Assembly: GCA_002838815.1 (NCBI GenBank)
Contig: LQGW01000052.1
Span: 124,001 to 188,000 of the forward strand
DNA length: 64,000 bases
Direction of reading: 5' to 3'
From: Clostridiaceae bacterium JG1575
Lineage (GTDB): Bacteria; Bacillota; Clostridia; Clostridiales; Clostridiaceae
A model generated the notes under the pieces. It did no database searches. It had not been told where the DNA came from and saw only the letters and a list, made by a program, of their open reading frames with translations. Below are positions 61,072 to 64,000 of this stretch, piece after piece (position 1 is the stretch's first letter; each line of letters opens with the position of its first letter). Both the position numbers and the translations under genes were made by a program.

Positions 61072-62382
61072 TTAGGCGAGCATGGGAGCGGTTTCACCCT
61101 TTTGCTTGGCGTCGGTATTGGGCCAGCGAAGGCGCATGCGACGCAGCTTTCGCCGGTCGTATTCTCCCGAATGAGCCGAAAGCGCAGCTTCATAAACGAT
61201 GGCTTCAAAGGCGGCAATAACGGGGCGATTGCCGGGCAACGCTTCATCGAAGATGATCTGCAGGGTCTCAAAGATTGCGCGCATCACCGAGAGATCCTCT
61301 TTGCCGTAATGAATGAGTTGCTCAAAGGTGCGATGCAGTTCTTCTTCCAAATCAAAGTCGCGGTAGCGCAGCGTCCAGCCGTCCTTCGTTACAGTGGGGG
61401 GGACTTGCAAATCCACCTTAGCAATATCGCCCAGCACGTCGGCTAAGTTATGAATGCAATGAATGGCGGTGTTGGGATCGTTGATTCCTGGAGAAATGGC
61501 GCGAAGGGCAATCTCCACCAGTTGCACCATGGCAAAGTGGTAATCCATGTCCGCATTTTTTTGTTTTTGGATGAAAAAAGCGCCGGCGGCTTTTTCCAGG
61601 GCGTCCTCGGGGATCGTCTCTTTTGCGTAGACCTGGGCCATAACCTCGGATTCGTTCAAATGATCGCCCATGGGAAAAAGAATATCGACGAACCCTGAAC
61701 CTTCAGGCAGGGCTTGAACGAGCGCTTTGGGGTCAAAGTGATCGAAAAAACCGGTTTTCGGTGCGCGAATCATGAATTGGGGCAAGTCCCTTGTGGCTTC
61801 GGCCCAATCCAAGGGCTTGGCTTGGTACTTTTCTTTGGCTTTGCCCACGGCGCTTTGAGCGCGCTGCGTAATGTCCGCAATGATGTTGCTGGGCTGAATG
61901 CTGGTCAGGATCACTCGCACAAACCATAGAAAGTACATCATGGCATACAGCGAATACAATACCCCCACCGCCCCGGCGATGACCTCGACTAATTCGTTTT
62001 GGTCTCTTAGAAAAAAGAGCATGGTGATGCAGTAGACGAACCCGCCGGAGAAGAGGCCGATGACCTTCATTGTTTCCTTTTTTTGCATGAAATTGGTTAA
62101 GATGCGCGGCGTATAATTGTTGAGGTAAATGCCCAGCACCGTCATGATGGTGGAAAAGCCAAAAGTGGTGATGGTCAAGAGCGCCCCGGCTAGGGTGGAG
62201 AGGATGTTTTTGGAGAGCCGAAGGGTGGCCGTGAAGATTTCGGGAATGTAGTCGAAGCCTGGAAGAATCCGATAATCAATCAACAAGGTCGCAAGGGCCA
62301 AAAGAATGGAAAAAAGGGCGTATTGGATGAGTTTGAGCCAGGGGATGTTTTCCCGAACCGTCAATAAGAGTCGCTGCCACAA
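61072..62382 (-). CDS. DUF2254 family membrane protein
   Basis: A 436-residue protein of the DUF2254 family, function not established. Four membrane segments in the first 160 residues: about 17-37, 60-85, 105-125 and 132-158. The family signature TITTFGFSTIMTVLGIYL and NNYTPRILTNFM follows the second segment. A soluble domain of about 270 residues, probably cytosolic, contains SPGINDPNTAIHCIHNLADV, the conserved box of the family. Encoded opposite to its neighbours, with no obvious partner. GGGAGG precedes the ATG. Confidence 0.85.
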   Translation of the reverse strand: MWQRLLLTVRENIPWLKLIQYALFSILLALATLLIDYRILPGFDYIPEIFTATLRLSKNILSTLAGALLTITTFGFSTIMTVLGIYLNNYTPRILTNFMQKKETMKVIGLFSGGFVYCITMLFFLRDQNELVEVIAGAVGVLYSLYAMMYFLWFVRVILTSIQPSNIIADITQRAQSAVGKAKEKYQAKPLDWAEATRDLPQFMIRAPKTGFFDHFDPKALVQALPEGSGFVDILFPMGDHLNESEVMAQVYAKETIPEDALEKAAGAFFIQKQKNADMDYHFAMVQLVEIALRAISPGINDPNTAIHCIHNLADVLGDIAKVDLQVPPTVTKDGWTLRYRDFDLEEELHRTFEQLIHYGKEDLSVMRAIFETLQIIFDEALPGNRPVIAAFEAIVYEAALSAHSGEYDRRKLRRMRLRWPNTDAKQKGETAPMLA

Positions 62383-62609
62383 AATAAAAACCTCCCTTGA
62401 GTCTTGGGATTCGGAGCGATAAAAATGCGCCTTCTTTTATTTATGCTACAAAAGAACCGCAAAGATTGTCAATGCAGGGCCGTCTTGAGAAAAGACCCCT
62501 GGCTCGGGCCAGCCCGGAGTTTTTTTGATTCTTCGTTCCCCTTCATGGTATGATGAGTACTTAATGAATGACCCCTGGGAGTGGGGGCAGTGAAACGATA
62601 GGAGCAGCC

Positions 62610-63893
62610 ATGACGGATCAAACCAGACGCTTTTTACAAGAAAAATATCAGGTCAGTGAGGCGCTTTTGCGTCTGCACGACCAAGCCCTTGCGGATATTC
62701 AAGGGGAAATTGCTTATTACGATGAGGTGCGGGAGTACAATCAATTAAAGGTCCTGCATGCCTTTCAAGAGGAGCGCATCAGCGAGTCGATGTTTGGGCT
62801 GACCACAGGCTATGGCTATGGAGATTTGGGTCGGGAGAAGCTCGATGCCCTTTATGCGCGAGTATTTGGCGCAAACGCTGCGCTGGTGCGGCCGCATTTT
62901 GTCAATGGAACCCACGCCATCAGCTGCGCGCTCTTTGGCAACTTGCGCCCGGGAGATACGCTTTTGACCGTGACGGGGCGTCCCTACGATACACTGCATC
63001 AAGTCATTGGGATCGGCGGCAAAAATCCGGCGGGATCCTTGAAGGATCTGGGGATCTTCTATCAGGAAATTGATCTTTTGGCGGGCGGCTTGGATTTTTC
63101 AGCCATTGCAACGGCGCTGGAGGATCCCAGCATCAAGATGGTGCATCTGCAGCGCTCCACGGGATATTCTTGGCGTCCATCTCTTTCCATTGCCACGCTG
63201 AGGGAGGGCATTGCCTACATCAAATCGCTGCGTAGTGATATCATTGTCTTTGTAGATAACTGTTATGGAGAATTCGTAGAAACGCTGGAGCCCACGCAGG
63301 TGGGCGCAGACCTCATGGCGGGGAGCCTCATCAAAAATCCCGGGGGAAGCATCGCCCCCACGGGAGGCTATATCGCCGGGCGTGAGGATTTGGTGGAGCA
63401 TGCTGCCTACCGTCTGACGGTTCCTGGCATCGGTGGGGAATGCGGGTCCACCTTCGGTGTAACGCGACTGATGTTTCAGGGCTTCTTCCTTTCGCCCCTC
63501 ATCACCATGGAAGCGGTGAAAAGTGCCGTTTTTGCAGCACGACTCATGGAGTGCGCTGGCTTTTGCGTTAAGCCTTCTTCGAAGGAAAAACGCACGGACA
63601 TTATTCAGGCCATCCGTTTTGGGGAAAAAGAGCCCCTCATCCGCTTTGTCAAAGGCATCCAGTATGGCGCTCCGGTGGATTCCTTCGTTTCCTGCGAACC
63701 CTGGGCCATGCCGGGCTATGAGGATCCGGTGATCATGGCTTCGGGCGCTTTCATCCAAGGATCCTCCATCGAACTCTCCTGCGATGCGCCCATTCGGGAG
63801 CCTTATATTGCCTACCTCCAGGGAGGCATCACCTTTGACCATGCCCGCATGGGCATCTTGACGGCCCTTGCCCAAGTCCTGGAAAAACAGTAA
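62610..63893 (+). CDS. methionine gamma-lyase family protein (YnbB-like)
   Basis: PLP-dependent protein of the Met_gamma_lyase (YnbB) family, 427 residues, cytosolic, exact reaction unproven. Conserved parts: GLTTGYGYGDLGREKLD, ALVRPHFVNGTHAISCALFG, VHLQRSTGYSWRPSL, VFVDNCYGEFVE (PLP Asp) and the Schiff-base Lys K242 in GSLIKNPGGSIAPTGGYIAG. In Bacillus and many Clostridia it also sits near hfq, which fits. Start at the ATG with AGGAGCAG. An ATG 42 bp upstream is in frame but has no family residues. Confidence 0.92.
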   Translation: MTDQTRRFLQEKYQVSEALLRLHDQALADIQGEIAYYDEVREYNQLKVLHAFQEERISESMFGLTTGYGYGDLGREKLDALYARVFGANAALVRPHFVNGTHAISCALFGNLRPGDTLLTVTGRPYDTLHQVIGIGGKNPAGSLKDLGIFYQEIDLLAGGLDFSAIATALEDPSIKMVHLQRSTGYSWRPSLSIATLREGIAYIKSLRSDIIVFVDNCYGEFVETLEPTQVGADLMAGSLIKNPGGSIAPTGGYIAGREDLVEHAAYRLTVPGIGGECGSTFGVTRLMFQGFFLSPLITMEAVKSAVFAARLMECAGFCVKPSSKEKRTDIIQAIRFGEKEPLIRFVKGIQYGAPVDSFVSCEPWAMPGYEDPVIMASGAFIQGSSIELSCDAPIREPYIAYLQGGITFDHARMGILTALAQVLEKQ

Positions 63894-63919
63894 ACGTCAA
63901 AAAAGGAGGCCTGTGCCTG

Positions 63920-64000
63920 ATGAAACGCTGGATGATGAAATCTAAATCCGCTTTTATATTATTTGCAGCGAGCGTCGCGAACCTACTCTTTGCAGGGCAC
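63920..64000 (+). CDS. start of a further gene (partial, membrane or secreted)
   Basis: 27 codons reach the end of the window. A strong AAGGAGG sits ten bases before the ATG. The peptide has a basic start (MKRWMMKSKS) and a hydrophobic stretch (AFILFAASVANLLFAG), like a signal peptide or membrane anchor. It follows the ynbB-like gene by 26 bp and may be co-transcribed. The product is not identifiable. Confidence 0.5.
   Translation, partial: MKRWMMKSKSAFILFAASVANLLFAGH

Overview
The window (about 64 kb, moderate GC) reads as a chromosome segment of a low-to-mid-GC Gram-positive anaerobe of the Clostridia/Tissierellia type, perhaps Peptoniphilaceae-like. Supporting points are the gene orders folD-xseA-xseB-ispA-dxs-tlyA-nadK-argR-recN, nudF-xerD-deoB-pdp, scpA-scpB, ispH-rpsA and mutS-mutL-miaA-hfq-ynbB, a surface protease carried on CWB2 cell-wall-binding repeats, and a remnant of a 2-hydroxyacyl-CoA dehydratase typical of amino-acid fermenters. 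The slot after recN, where spore formers usually carry spoIVB and spo0A, is empty, which suggests a non-sporulating lineage. The taxonomic placement is inference. I saw no rRNA, tRNA or CRISPR array.

Layout. 0-3.1 kb (minus strand): rqcH, an M42 peptidase and a tiny membrane protein. 3.2-6.7 kb: a reduced comG-type pilus operon (ATPase, platform protein, four short pilin-like proteins), followed by efp. 7.5-8.3 kb: a gene-free, structured stretch with a candidate small RNA and a hairpin-rich leader before a 2008-residue secreted subtilisin (8.3-14.4 kb). 14.5-24.9 kb: a dense housekeeping block (asp23, nusB, folD, exonuclease VII, isoprenoid genes, tlyA, nadK, argR, recN). 25.4-29.5 kb: nudF, a catalytically altered XerD-like protein, and nucleoside catabolism. 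29.7-34.3 kb: orphan citG (minus), scpAB, an RpiR regulator and a CPBP protease. 34.7-36.1 kb: glutamate dehydrogenase. 36.2-38.7 kb (minus): an ABC exporter whose membrane gene is interrupted by an in-frame TGA. 38.9-42.8 kb: a flavoprotein, aroH, ispH and rpsA. 43.6-46.7 kb: a dicarboxylate/amino-acid symporter, a decayed IS30 element and an acetyltransferase. 46.8-52.7 kb: an aminotransferase (minus), miaB and a BceAB-like peptide-resistance transporter without its two-component system. 52.8-53.6 kb: an ArsM-type arsenite methyltransferase. 53.6-55.2 kb: a graveyard with IS66 and dehydratase remnants. 55.2-64 kb: mutS-mutL-miaA-hfq, a DUF2254 protein (minus), the ynbB lyase and the start of a further gene.

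The most notable observation is in the arsM gene. A TGA codon stands exactly where the family has its third arsenic-binding cysteine, the reading frame continues with clear family similarity for 57 more sense codons, and a 7-bp hairpin with a G-first loop begins at the spacing expected of a bacterial SECIS element. This predicts a selenocysteine-containing arsenite methyltransferase (Cys60, Cys148, Sec198). Second is the XerD-like protein, which has lost three of the six catalytic residues of tyrosine recombinases although it sits at the conserved xerD locus. Other points are long non-terminator hairpins between genes and an orphan BceAB transporter with a recognisable BceR-type operator.

Metabolically the pieces fit an amino-acid-using anaerobe: glutamate dehydrogenase, a DAACS transporter, an aminotransferase, a methionine-gamma-lyase-family enzyme, nucleoside salvage, the MEP isoprenoid pathway (dxs, ispA, ispH all present here) and an extracellular protease.
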